Shown here: positions 1 through 7,156 of the stretch, one piece after another | How positions within the stretch are numbered: position 1 is the first letter of the stretch | Layout of the letters: every line of letters starts with the position of its first letter | Source of the DNA: a virus | Length of the DNA stretch: 20,527 bases | Virus record (IMG/VR): IMGVR_UViG_3300031857_021790 | Span: 1 to 20,527 of that record | Direction: 5' to 3' (one strand) | Made by a program: the position numbers and the translations under genes | The notes under the pieces: generated by a model | The model's input: the letters and a program-made list of their open reading frames with translations, nothing else | Databases searched by the model: none | What the model was told of the DNA's origin: nothing

Positions 1-132
1 AAAGTATATCAACTCGGAGAACGAATAGGACAATTGATAATAATGCCATATCCTCAAATTGAATTAATAGAAACAGACGAATTATCTGATTCAGAAAGAG
101 GAGAAGGTGGATTTGGATCAACAGGAAAATAA
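1..132 (+). CDS. dut: dUTP diphosphatase, C-terminal end (partial)
   Basis: Only the last 43 residues are inside the window; the gene starts upstream. It reads in frame 1 to a TAA at 130-132. Two signatures of the trimeric dUTPase family are visible: GERIGQLI, which matches the conserved segment GERIAQMI of bacterial enzymes, and the C-terminal motif [11 protein letters not shown], the glycine-rich arm that closes over the active site of a neighbouring subunit. The enzyme hydrolyses dUTP to dUMP and pyrophosphate, keeping uracil out of phage DNA and supplying dUMP for thymidylate synthesis. It sits 6 bases before the clamp-loader gene, consistent with a replication and nucleotide-metabolism operon. 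The catalytic motifs I-III are outside the window. Confidence 0.9.
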   Translation, partial: KVYQLGERIGQLIIMPYPQIELIETDELSDSERGEGGFGSTGK

Positions 133-138
133 TAAAAT

Positions 139-1065
139 ATGTTTGGACAACAAGAAAATACACTTTGGGTTGAATCATTTAGACCCGACACATTAGAAGG
201 TTATATAGGAAATGAGCACATTATTGAAAAAGTTAAAATTTTCATTGCTAATGGTGATGTTCCGCATCTATTATTTTATGGATCAGCTGGAACAGGTAAG
301 ACGACGTTGGCGAAAATAATTGCCGGATCGGTAGATGCAGATTTAATGTATATTAATGCATCAGATGAAAACTCAGTAGATGCAGTTCGAGATAAGATTA
401 AGCGTTATGCATCCACAGTTGGATTCAAAAGATGGAAAATTATCATATTAGATGAAGCAGATTATTTAACACCAAATGCTCAGGCAGCTCTTCGCAACTT
501 GATGGAGACATATAGCAAAACAACCCGATTTATTTTAACATGTAACTATGTTGAAAAGATTATTGATCCAATTCAATCTCGTTGTCAAACATTTGCAATT
601 ACTCCGCCAAATAAAAAAGATGTAGCACAACGTTTAGTAACGGTACTAGATGAAAAAGGTGTAACATATGATATCAAGGATATTGCGGCAATTATCAATG
701 CATCATATCCAGACATTCGTCGAGCAATTAATGCAGCACAAGCATCTGTAGTTAACGGTAAATTGCAATTAGACAAAGCAAGTGCAATTCAAGCTAATTA
801 CATGACAGAAGTATTAGAAATGCTTAAAAATGCAAAAGATAAAAAGGCAACTTTCACAAAAATTCGTCAATGTATTGCAGATAGCAAAGTTAAAGACTTT
901 ACGCCATTGTATACATTTTTATATGACAATTTAGATGAATTTGCTCACGGACATATAGCACCATGCATTTTGATTATAGCAGAATCGCAATTTAAAGATG
1001 CTAGTGTAGTAGACAAAGAAATTAATATAATGGCAATGTTTGTAAATTTATTAGGAGAAATATGA
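139..1065 (+). CDS. 44: Sliding-clamp loader ATPase large subunit (T4 gp44-like)
   Basis: A 308-residue AAA+ ATPase of the RFC/clamp-loader family. Visible motifs are Walker A GSAGTGKT (residues 48-55), Walker B IILDEAD (102-108), a sensor-1 asparagine in LTCNY (about 136), the family-defining SRC arginine finger (147-149), and a sensor-2-like PDIRRAIN (191-198). The SRC motif separates it from helicase-loader AAA+ proteins. The length matches T4 gp44 (about 319 residues), four copies of which with one gp62 load the sliding clamp onto primer-template junctions. An AGGAAAA stretch lies upstream of the ATG. The gene ends in an ATGA overlap with the next one, implying translational coupling. A gp62-like partner lies two genes downstream, which supports the assignment. 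Confidence 0.93.
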   Translation: MFGQQENTLWVESFRPDTLEGYIGNEHIIEKVKIFIANGDVPHLLFYGSAGTGKTTLAKIIAGSVDADLMYINASDENSVDAVRDKIKRYASTVGFKRWKIIILDEADYLTPNAQAALRNLMETYSKTTRFILTCNYVEKIIDPIQSRCQTFAITPPNKKDVAQRLVTVLDEKGVTYDIKDIAAIINASYPDIRRAINAAQASVVNGKLQLDKASAIQANYMTEVLEMLKNAKDKKATFTKIRQCIADSKVKDFTPLYTFLYDNLDEFAHGHIAPCILIIAESQFKDASVVDKEINIMAMFVNLLGEI

Positions 1066-1283
1066 GTAAAATAAACGTACCAGTAAACAAATCAGATATG
1101 CAACCAATTATCTGTAAAGAATGTGACGGAATGTATTTTCGTCAAGTTATGGCAATCAATAAAGTATCAAAACTATTAACTGGATCTGATAAAGATACGA
1201 TGGTTCCGATACCAGTATTTAGATGCGATGATTGCGGAGCAATTCCAGAAGAATTTCAACCAATTAAAATGAAATCTAAATAA
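1062..1283 (+). CDS. Small zinc-ribbon protein, function unknown
   Basis: A 73-residue protein with two CxxC pairs: C18-C21 (CKEC) and C55-C58 (CDDC, followed by glycine). This is the layout of a four-cysteine zinc ribbon. Nothing else in it identifies a function. The start overlaps the stop of the clamp-loader gene by ATGA, and an AGGAG ribosome-binding site lies just upstream in TTAGGAGAAATATG, so translation is well supported. The stop overlaps the start of the next gene by one base. It lies between the two clamp-loader subunits, so it may act in replication or late transcription, but that is only inferred from position. Such small ribbons often bind nucleic acid or other proteins. Confidence 0.8.
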   Translation: MSKINVPVNKSDMQPIICKECDGMYFRQVMAINKVSKLLTGSDKDTMVPIPVFRCDDCGAIPEEFQPIKMKSK

Positions 1284-1498
1284 TGTCAATACCATATCAT
1301 AAAGATACGGTTAGCATTGTATTTAAAACATCGAATCGAAGCAATGCGAGAGTAAAAATAAAAACATTTCGCAATAAATCAATTGATGATATTGTAGATG
1401 CTAAACGTATTATTGGTATTCCTGATACAGCAGTAATACTTGAAATTGGATTAGGAAAATTGTTAGAAGAACAATATCGTAAAAAATATAAACTATAA
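1283..1498 (+). CDS. Hypothetical 71-residue protein
   Basis: I do not recognise this protein. It is short, basic (many K and R) and has no cysteines, signal peptide or membrane segment. The second half looks like an alternating helix/strand pattern (DAKRIIGIPDTAVILEIGLG) before a charged C-terminal helix. The gene begins one base before the end of the preceding zinc-ribbon gene and stops 3 bases before the gp62-like gene, so it belongs to the same transcript. Its place between clamp-loader subunits hints at a replication accessory role, but nothing in the sequence shows it. Confidence 0.7.
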   Translation: MSIPYHKDTVSIVFKTSNRSNARVKIKTFRNKSIDDIVDAKRIIGIPDTAVILEIGLGKLLEEQYRKKYKL

Positions 1499-1501
1499 TA
1501 A

Positions 1502-1951
1502 ATGGCAGAAGAAAAGAAAGGTGCAACAATTTTTGATTTTATTGACGGATTAACTCATAAAAAGAAAGAATGGTCGAAATGGTCAGAATCAGATCAAAAA
1601 AAGTTTTCAGTATTCATTGTTAATCGTTGGTTGAGTATGCGTATGGAATTTACAGAACTTGTTAACGAATTTCAAACATATACTATAGGGTTATTACGTC
1701 CGCAAGAAACATATCGATTATATTATGAATTTCTTCCGCAATCAAAAGGATTTGCAAAATATATTAAAGGCAAATCTGAGGATAAGTATGAAAAAGCATT
1801 AGTCGAACAATTTGCTGAACATTATCAAGTAAGTCGCTCAGAAGCCGCAGATTATATTGATTTAATGGATAAAACGCAATGTGAACGAATTTTAACCATG
1901 TACGGATATAGTGAAGGCGAAAAGAAAAAATTGTTAAAAGGAATAAAATGA
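1502..1951 (+). CDS. 62: Sliding-clamp loader small subunit (T4 gp62-like)
   Basis: A 149-residue protein that I assign to the T4 gp62 family from its C-terminal half. The pattern FAKYIKGK, then a charged helix, then AEHYQVSRSEAADYIDLM parallels the gp62 segment with YGKWAK and AKRYQVNTNDAINY. The N-terminal half carries the helical, tryptophan-rich NRWLSM region. Gp62 is the non-ATPase subunit that completes the gp44 pentamer and contacts the clamp. It is somewhat shorter than T4 gp62 (about 187 residues). In T4, 44 and 62 are adjacent; here two small genes lie between them. There is no clear Shine-Dalgarno sequence; the start is preceded by TATAATAA. The end overlaps the next gene by ATGA. 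Recognition is by remembered pattern, not alignment. Confidence 0.72.
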   Translation: MAEEKKGATIFDFIDGLTHKKKEWSKWSESDQKKFSVFIVNRWLSMRMEFTELVNEFQTYTIGLLRPQETYRLYYEFLPQSKGFAKYIKGKSEDKYEKALVEQFAEHYQVSRSEAADYIDLMDKTQCERILTMYGYSEGEKKKLLKGIK

Positions 1952-2163
1952 GTGTACATACACAAACACATTATCAAGGAAAAGATAGCCTGTATAAATT
2001 TGCAGAAGAATGGGGTTTGAATGCCTATGAATTTGATATCATTAAACGCATTGTAAGATGCCGACATAAAGGTTCATTTCAGCAAGACTTAGAAAAAACT
2101 AAAGATTTAATTGATATTTACTTGAAGGAGAAACTACCTAATTATTTGGATATTACCAAGTAA
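1948..2163 (+). CDS. DUF3310-like small phage protein
   Basis: A 71-residue protein whose layout fits the DUF3310 family, common in phages and sometimes labelled nucleotide kinase without firm proof. An N-terminal HYQGKDSLYKFAEEWGL is followed by a helix ending in IIKRIVRCRHKGS and then DLEKTKDLIDIYLKE, matching the family pattern of an (A/K)-K-Y-x-x-R segment with a downstream DLxKAxxYI helix. AAAGGA precedes the ATG with good spacing, and the start overlaps the gp62-like stop. The biochemical role of the family is not established. It is probably cytoplasmic and co-transcribed with the replication genes. Confidence 0.6.
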   Translation: MSVHTQTHYQGKDSLYKFAEEWGLNAYEFDIIKRIVRCRHKGSFQQDLEKTKDLIDIYLKEKLPNYLDITK

Positions 2164-2165
2164 TT

Positions 2166-2183
2166 TCATATAATAAAGTATGA
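2166..2183 (+). promoter_or_regulatory. Conserved TATAATA start element, copy 1
   Basis: TCATATAATAAAGTATGA surrounds the start codon of the PD-(D/E)XK nuclease gene (ATG at 2180). The same element with one difference lies at exactly the same distance from the ATG of the glycosyltransferase at 6533. It contains TATAATA, like a sigma -10 or a T4-type late promoter. If it is a promoter, the transcript would be leaderless or nearly so, because only about 6 bases separate the box from the ATG. No Shine-Dalgarno sequence is present. It could instead be a shared translation-initiation context. Confidence 0.4.
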
Positions 2184-3136
2184 AATCAGGAAATTATCTA
2201 AGTCCCATATATAAACTGTCAATGCGCGATGCAACGACAGTTCCAAGAAAAATATCATATTCACAATGGTCATTGTATGAACGATGTCCACTTTCTTGGA
2301 AACTTAATTACATTGACGGATTATCTCCGTTTCAATCATCAATTGACACATGTTTTGGTACAGCATTTCACGAAACATTTCAATATTTCTTAACAGTTTT
2401 GTATACTGAGTCAGTTAAGAAAGCTGAAGCAATAAATTTTAGAGAAGTATTAACAGCAAAACTTAAAGACGAATATGCACGTTGCGTTGCTGAGAATAAC
2501 GGCGAACATTTTTCAAATCCATTACAATTAGCAGAATATCTTGAAGATGGTGTTGCTATACTAGATTGGTTTGTGAAACGACGTTCGCAATATTTTTCAA
2601 CCAAGAATTGGGAATTAGCTGGCATTGAAATGGAATTGTGTGTACAAGCATCAGATGCTAATCCTTCAGTATATTGGTATGGATTTATGGATGTTGTTTT
2701 GCGACATGTTCCAACCAATAAGATTGTGATACTTGATCTTAAAACTAGCCGGAACGGTTGGAATAAAAATGCAAAATCAGATTCACTTAAATTAGCACAG
2801 CTCATAACATATAAAAATTATTTTGCAAAGCAATATGGTATTCCTAAAGAGAATATTGATGTTGAATTTTTTGTAGTTAAACGCAAAATAATGGAAGAGT
2901 CAATGTTTCCGCAGAAACGAATTCAAAATATTAAACCTGCCGCAGGTAGCGTAACGCAAAAGCGAGTTCAACGTAGTATTGATTTATTTGTTGAGCAATG
3001 CTTTGATTTAGAAGGCAATAAGAATGCAGATAGGGTATATTTAGCAACAGCAGGAAAAGGTGCTGCAAATTGTAAGTATTGTCCATTTAAAACTGATTAC
3101 GAAAGATGTCCGAAAGAGAACAGAATACGCGAGTAA
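2180..3136 (+). CDS. PD-(D/E)XK nuclease with Fe-S cluster cysteines (Cas4/AddB/RecB-like)
   Basis: A 318-residue protein of the PDDEXK_1 superfamily. Near the N-terminus it has SYSQWSLYERCPLSW, the usual family opening, then GTAFHE with the motif-I histidine H64. Core residues follow: E150/E152, D171 in GFMDVVL, D186-x-K188 in ILDLKTS, and the QxxxY motif (Q207, Y211). Cysteines C36 and C298, C301, C310 (CKYC then x8-C) match the split four-cysteine arrangement that holds a 4Fe-4S cluster in Cas4 and AddB nucleases. It is therefore probably a DNA exonuclease for recombination, end processing or host DNA degradation. I see no helicase domain. A conserved TATAATA element precedes the start. 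The last 31 bases overlap the next gene. Confidence 0.85.
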   Translation: MKSGNYLSPIYKLSMRDATTVPRKISYSQWSLYERCPLSWKLNYIDGLSPFQSSIDTCFGTAFHETFQYFLTVLYTESVKKAEAINFREVLTAKLKDEYARCVAENNGEHFSNPLQLAEYLEDGVAILDWFVKRRSQYFSTKNWELAGIEMELCVQASDANPSVYWYGFMDVVLRHVPTNKIVILDLKTSRNGWNKNAKSDSLKLAQLITYKNYFAKQYGIPKENIDVEFFVVKRKIMEESMFPQKRIQNIKPAAGSVTQKRVQRSIDLFVEQCFDLEGNKNADRVYLATAGKGAANCKYCPFKTDYERCPKENRIRE

Positions 3137-3348
3137 AATACACGCACGAACACATATTCATTTATCAATTTCAAATTGAGAATCATCTTACATGGCCTGG
3201 AACGCGTTGGGCTAATGTTGAATATGCATTATGTACAAATCATCATGATCCAAACGGCAAAGAAAATAGAAAGTTATTAGAATCCATGTTGCGTTTAGTT
3301 TATGGACATTATCCTAAAGGTGTTAAATTTTTAAAAGAGAAAGTATGA
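3106..3348 (+). CDS. Hypothetical 80-residue protein
   Basis: I do not recognise this protein. It starts inside the nuclease gene (31-base overlap, different frame) with GAAAGATG as a plausible weak ribosome-binding context, and it ends with an ATGA overlap to the next gene. It is soluble-looking and rich in aromatic and histidine residues (HEHIFIYQFQIENH, TRWANVEYALC, NHHDPNG), followed by a helix. No in-frame alternative start was found downstream of the overlap. Its position between a nuclease and a SLOG-like protein suggests the same operon, without telling the role. Confidence 0.65.
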   Translation: MSEREQNTRVKYTHEHIFIYQFQIENHLTWPGTRWANVEYALCTNHHDPNGKENRKLLESMLRLVYGHYPKGVKFLKEKV

Positions 3349-3749
3349 CACGAGTAGCAGTTATTGGTAATACTAGTTGGCAGAATAAACGAAAAGTACA
3401 AGAAACGCTTCAAATGCTTAAACGTAAATTTGGTGACGAATTGATAGTTGTAGGCGCTGGAGGAAATGAAGGCGCTAATAGTATGGTTAGAAAATATACA
3501 TTAGAATTTGGATTACAATATGAAGAATACAACCCTAGCTTCTCTGGTTACAACATATACTCCGCAATGCCAGAATCTTATTATGGAAAACCTTATCATT
3601 TTAGTCAATTGCATCACCGCATGAAACTAATTGCGGAACGATGCGATTACATGATGATATTAACCAACGAAATGCAATTAGATCCAGTATTACAAACAGC
3701 TTGGACAAAGACAAAAAAACTTAATAAACCGGTTGTTATTCTCGGTTAA
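3345..3749 (+). CDS. SLOG-superfamily (YspA/DUF2493-like) nucleotide-binding protein
   Basis: A 134-residue Rossmann-like protein. The N-terminal strand RVAVIGNTSW is followed by a helix and by VVGAGGNEGANSMVRKY, with GAGGNEGAN at 37-45. This corresponds to the family's SGGARGAD loop, which binds a nucleotide or nucleotide-like ligand. The chain closes with DYMMILTNE and a final strand KPVVILG, as expected for a complete domain. YspA/DUF2493 proteins are common in phages; proposed roles include sensing nucleotide-derived signals or processing ADP-ribose-like ligands, but the phage function is unknown. AAGAGA lies upstream of the ATG, which overlaps the previous stop by 4 bases. It is the last gene before the glycan cassette. 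Confidence 0.7.
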   Translation: MTRVAVIGNTSWQNKRKVQETLQMLKRKFGDELIVVGAGGNEGANSMVRKYTLEFGLQYEEYNPSFSGYNIYSAMPESYYGKPYHFSQLHHRMKLIAERCDYMMILTNEMQLDPVLQTAWTKTKKLNKPVVILG

Positions 3750-3750
3750 T

Positions 3751-3760
3751 ATATTTATAT
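3751..3760 (+). promoter_or_regulatory. Promoter-like ATATTTATAT upstream of the glycan cassette
   Basis: The 31-base gap between the SLOG-like gene and the first glycosyltransferase holds ATATTTATATTAAAG. The same ATATTTATAT box occurs at 17444-17453 in the only other comparable gap, again just upstream of an AAGGA-type ribosome-binding site (here AAAGGAAA, about 10 bases downstream). It resembles AT-only phage late-promoter boxes. On the - strand it contains TATAAATA, the T4 late consensus, but genes run only on +. In so AT-rich a genome chance occurrence is possible. Confidence 0.35.
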
Positions 3761-3780
3761 TAAAGTTATAAAGGAAAAGA

Positions 3781-5271
3781 ATGGAGTTACCAAAGTTACA
3801 AAAGATTGACCCTAACAAACCAAAGAAAAAGAAGATTTTACTATTAGCAGATGATTTTCGTTTGCCTTCTGGTATTGGAACAATTAGCAAAGAAATTATT
3901 TTAAACACAGTTAAGCATTATGATTGGGTTCAATTAGGTGCTGCACTGCAACATCCAGATGCAGGTAAAGGCTTTGATTTATCTGTCGACATTGTACGAG
4001 AGACTGGCGTAGAAGACGCATCAGTTAAATTGATTGCATGGAACGGATATGGAGATCGAAATATTTTATTTTCAATTCTTCAACAAGAACGTCCTGATGC
4101 AATATTTCATTTTACTGATCCTAGATATTGGACATGGTTATATGCATTAGAACATGAAATCAAAACAACATATGCAACGCCAATTATTTATTATTCTATT
4201 TGGGATGATTTACCATATCCAATGTGGAATGCACCATTTTACGGTAGTTGCGATTTAATTATGGGTATTAGTAAGCAATCTGATAATATTCATAGAGAAG
4301 TTCTTACGCAGAATGGATTTAAGGTTGTAGATTATGATGAATCTAATGAATTACTAGCAAATGTAAATTCAGACGAAATCATCACAGGTTTTGTTCCGCA
4401 TGGATTAGATCATAAAGTATTTAAACCATTAGATGCAAAAGATCCATTATATGTTTCAATGCATGAAAAAATTAAAAAATCAAATGATGTTGATTTTGTA
4501 GTATTTTGGAATAATCGAAATATCAGAAGAAAACAGCCAGGCGATGTAATTTTAGCATTTAAACATTTTGTAGATAGTTTGCCAACAGAACAAAAATCAA
4601 AAGTTGCACTTTTGATGCATACTCAAATTGTTGATGGTAATGGAACAGATTTACGTGCAGTATGGAAAGCAGTAGCTCCAGATTGCAAAGTATTATTTTC
4701 TGAAGCAAAGGTTACGGGACAAGAACTTAATGCAATGTATAATGTTGCAGATGTAGTAGTTAATATTGCAAGTAATGAAGGTTGGGGTTTAAGTTCAACG
4801 GAAGCAATCTTAGCAGGAACGCCTGTTGTTAATAACGTAACTGGAGGTTTACAAGACCAATGTGGGTTCCATGATGAAAATGGCGAATGGATACGATTTA
4901 ACGGAGAATTTTCAACAAATCATACAGGTAAATATAAAAATCACGGAGTTTGGGCTAAACCAGTATTTCCTAGTAATAGAAGTCTTCAAGGATCACCGCA
5001 GACACCTTATATCTTTGATGATCGTGTTCGTTTTGAAGATGTTGCCGATGCAATTGCATATTGGTATAACATTCCGAAAGCTCTTCGTCAAGATATGGGT
5101 CAATCGGGTAGAAATTGGGCACTGTCAAATGGCTTAACTGCAGAACAAATGGGTAACAAAATGATCCATATGATTGATTATTTATTTAACGCAAAACAAT
5201 TGGCAAGAAAGCGTTATACTTTAACGCCGGTTATCGAAACAAAATATGAACAAATAGGAATAGTAGAATGA
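3781..5271 (+). CDS. GT-B fold glycosyltransferase, GT4-like
   Basis: A 496-residue transferase. A lysine-rich tail (residues 1-20) precedes the first Rossmann domain, KILLLADDFRLPSGIGT, typical of GT4 acceptor-side domains (glycine-rich S-G-I-G-T loop). The C-terminal nucleotide-sugar domain carries the EX7E motif, E333 and E341 in EGWGLSSTEAILAGTPVV, which contacts the donor. It should move a sugar from a nucleotide-sugar to an acceptor with retention; donor and acceptor cannot be predicted. It is cytoplasmic, with no membrane segment. A strong AAAGGAAA ribosome-binding site lies 5 bases before the ATG. The next gene, another GT4-like enzyme, overlaps by ATGA. The first codons contain one copy of a 23-base repeat found again at the end of that gene. 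Confidence 0.88.
   Translation: MELPKLQKIDPNKPKKKKILLLADDFRLPSGIGTISKEIILNTVKHYDWVQLGAALQHPDAGKGFDLSVDIVRETGVEDASVKLIAWNGYGDRNILFSILQQERPDAIFHFTDPRYWTWLYALEHEIKTTYATPIIYYSIWDDLPYPMWNAPFYGSCDLIMGISKQSDNIHREVLTQNGFKVVDYDESNELLANVNSDEIITGFVPHGLDHKVFKPLDAKDPLYVSMHEKIKKSNDVDFVVFWNNRNIRRKQPGDVILAFKHFVDSLPTEQKSKVALLMHTQIVDGNGTDLRAVWKAVAPDCKVLFSEAKVTGQELNAMYNVADVVVNIASNEGWGLSSTEAILAGTPVVNNVTGGLQDQCGFHDENGEWIRFNGEFSTNHTGKYKNHGVWAKPVFPSNRSLQGSPQTPYIFDDRVRFEDVADAIAYWYNIPKALRQDMGQSGRNWALSNGLTAEQMGNKMIHMIDYLFNAKQLARKRYTLTPVIETKYEQIGIVE
3785..3807 (+). repeat. 23-bp direct repeat, left copy
   Basis: Codons 2-9 of the first glycosyltransferase contain a 23-base tract encoding LPKLQKI. It recurs at 6478-6500 with a single G/A difference and in the same reading frame. 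The two copies lie 2693 bases apart and bracket the two GT-B genes almost exactly, so they may be the scar of a tandem duplication, a deletion, or module exchange. Confidence 0.75.
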
Positions 5272-6503
5272 GAAAAGTAGTTATATCATCACCAGTAGCA
5301 ACACAAAGTGGTTACGGGCATCATGCTCGCGAAATAATTAAACAATTTATAGATAAACGAGGCGACGAATGGGATATTAAACTACTTTCAATGCCCTGGG
5401 GACACACTCCTTTTACATTTCCTATCCCGTTAGATTGGCAAAAAAGAATAGTTCCGTTGCCATTAACTGAACAGCCTGATGTTTGGGTACAAATTACCGT
5501 ACCGAATGAATTCCAAGCTATTGGAAAATACAATATCGGCGTAACGGCGGGAACAGAAGGAGATATTTGTCCGGCAGACTGGATTGAAAAAATTAATGCA
5601 ATGCAAGTTACAATTGTTCCTAGTGAATTTACCAAAACGGTATTTGAAGAAACAGCAAAACTTCATAATTTAAATATTTTTACAAATATTCAAGTTATTC
5701 CGGAATATTTTGATGAGACTCAATATAATAACAAATCAGTAACTATAAAAGTTGCTGGTTTAGATGATATTAAAGAATCAGATGCATTTTTAAGTGTAGG
5801 TCATTGGTTGCAAGGGCAATTGGGCGAAGACAGAAAAAATGTAGGCGGCTTAATACATTGTTTTTTCAATACATTTAAAAACAAAAAAGATGCACCAGCA
5901 TTGATACTTAAAACTAGCGGTGCAACTTATTCAGTAACCGATCGTTTTGAAATACAAGATCGAATCAATCAAGTAGCATCATTATTTCCCGGAGACCGAT
6001 TACCGTCAGTATATTTATTACATGGAGATTTAACTACCGCAGAAATGAACGCAATGTATAATCATCCTAAAATAAAAGCTCTAGTTTCATTTACAAAAGC
6101 AGAAGGATTTGGAAGACCTTTATTAGAATTTTCTACAACTGGGAAACCTATAATAGCTCCGCATTATTCAGGACAAGCAGATTTCTTAAAGAAAGATTTT
6201 ATTTGTGCCTTACCTGGACAATTGACGTCAATACATCCAACGGCTCAAAATGAATTTTTAATTGGAACTGCAAAATGGTTTACTGTAGACTACGGATATG
6301 CATCTGCTATGATGAAAGATGTTTTAAAGAATTATAAAAAATGGATAGAATTAGCAAAACGACAACGATACTTTGTTAATTCGACATTTACAGAAACAGC
6401 TGTATCTGACACATATAATAAAGTTTTAGAAATTATAGATGCAGGCATTGACAAGTTACCAAAAGCTATCGAATTAAAGTTACCAAAATTACAAAAGATT
6501 TGA
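5268..6503 (+). CDS. GT-B fold glycosyltransferase, GT4-like
   Basis: A 411-residue transferase related in fold to its upstream neighbour. The N-terminus has SPVATQSGYGHHAREIIKQF, a typical GT4 glycine-rich acceptor loop with a following helix. The donor domain contains the EX7E motif, E279 and E287 in EGFGRPLLEFSTTGKPII, followed by a PHYSGQADF loop. The start overlaps the upstream gene by ATGA and has AGGA about 10 bases upstream, so the two are probably translated together and may add successive sugars. The C-terminus is unusual: LPK appears twice in about 15 residues and the protein ends LPKLQKI, copying the N-terminus of the upstream gene at DNA level. No membrane anchor is seen. Confidence 0.88.
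   Translation: MRKVVISSPVATQSGYGHHAREIIKQFIDKRGDEWDIKLLSMPWGHTPFTFPIPLDWQKRIVPLPLTEQPDVWVQITVPNEFQAIGKYNIGVTAGTEGDICPADWIEKINAMQVTIVPSEFTKTVFEETAKLHNLNIFTNIQVIPEYFDETQYNNKSVTIKVAGLDDIKESDAFLSVGHWLQGQLGEDRKNVGGLIHCFFNTFKNKKDAPALILKTSGATYSVTDRFEIQDRINQVASLFPGDRLPSVYLLHGDLTTAEMNAMYNHPKIKALVSFTKAEGFGRPLLEFSTTGKPIIAPHYSGQADFLKKDFICALPGQLTSIHPTAQNEFLIGTAKWFTVDYGYASAMMKDVLKNYKKWIELAKRQRYFVNSTFTETAVSDTYNKVLEIIDAGIDKLPKAIELKLPKLQKI
6478..6500 (+). repeat. 23-bp direct repeat, right copy
   Basis: The last codons of the second GT-B gene repeat the tract at 3785-3807 with one mismatch and the same encoded LPKLQKI, followed directly by TGA. A shorter partial copy (AAGTTACCAAAA) also precedes it at about 6453-6464, making a local tandem motif. 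Confidence 0.75.
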
Positions 6504-6518
6504 TTCTAATCTAAAAAA

Positions 6519-6536
6519 TCATATAATATAGTATGA
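6519..6536 (+). promoter_or_regulatory. Conserved TATAATA start element, copy 2
   Basis: TCATATAATATAGTATGA surrounds the ATG at 6533 and matches the element at 2166-2183 at 17 of 18 positions with identical placement relative to the start codon. The surrounding 29-base gap has no clear Shine-Dalgarno sequence. It may start a new transcript for the downstream part of the glycan cassette, or serve as a leaderless-type initiation signal. Confidence 0.4.
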
Positions 6537-7156
6537 CAATAACATATGCAATTACCGTTTGTAATGAATTCATAGAAATACAACGTCTTTTAAATTTTTT
6601 ATTAGATAATAAAAGAATTGAAGACAATATTGTAGTACTTTATGATTCAAAAAATGGCGATCCGGAAGTAGAAGCATTTTTACGAGCTAGATCTGTTAAC
6701 AAATCATTTTCTTGGTTCAAAGCAGAATTTCAAGGCCATTTTGCTGAATGGAAAAATTTATTAACATCATTTTGTACCGGCGACTATATTTTTCAAATTG
6801 ATGCCGATGAAATGATTAATGAATATGTTTGTAGATTACTACCACAAGTAATAGAAGCTAATCCGTCAGTAGATGTAATGATGATACCTAGAATTAATAC
6901 GGTAGAAGGTATGACTCAAGATCATATGCAACAATGGGGTTGGGCAGTAAATGAACATGGGTGGATTAATTTTCCAGATTATCAGTGGAGAATATATCGA
7001 AATAAATCTGCAGTAACATGGATCAATAAAGTACATGAACGATTAACTGGATACAGTACCATATCGCATTTACCAACTGATAAAGAATGGTGTTTGCTTC
7101 ATCCTAAAACAATCGAACGACAAATAAAACAAAATACATATTACGACACATTATGA
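6533..7156 (+). CDS. GT-A fold glycosyltransferase, GT2-like
   Basis: A 207-residue enzyme. The N-terminus ITYAITVCNEFIEIQRLL is the usual first strand and nucleotide-binding turn of GT2-type enzymes (the C-N-E motif is common). The metal-binding DxD is at D90-A-D92 in YIFQIDADEMIN. Near the C-terminus, QWRIYRN and WINKVHERL are typical of the GT2 subgroup in which a VHE segment forms part of the acceptor site. It should be an inverting, divalent-metal-dependent transferase using a nucleotide-sugar. At 207 residues it is a minimal catalytic domain with no membrane helices. It ends in an ATGA overlap with a methyltransferase gene, so the pair is probably coupled. Confidence 0.85.
   Translation: MTITYAITVCNEFIEIQRLLNFLLDNKRIEDNIVVLYDSKNGDPEVEAFLRARSVNKSFSWFKAEFQGHFAEWKNLLTSFCTGDYIFQIDADEMINEYVCRLLPQVIEANPSVDVMMIPRINTVEGMTQDHMQQWGWAVNEHGWINFPDYQWRIYRNKSAVTWINKVHERLTGYSTISHLPTDKEWCLLHPKTIERQIKQNTYYDTL

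Noticed and set aside
2380-2805. A 141-codon open frame on the - strand inside the nuclease gene
   Set aside because: It covers catalytic-core codons of the PD-(D/E)XK gene and shows no family motif; treated as a shadow.
3749-3781. A terminator before the glycan cassette
   Set aside because: The gap is AT-rich but has no GC stem with a T-tract; only a promoter-like box is defensible.
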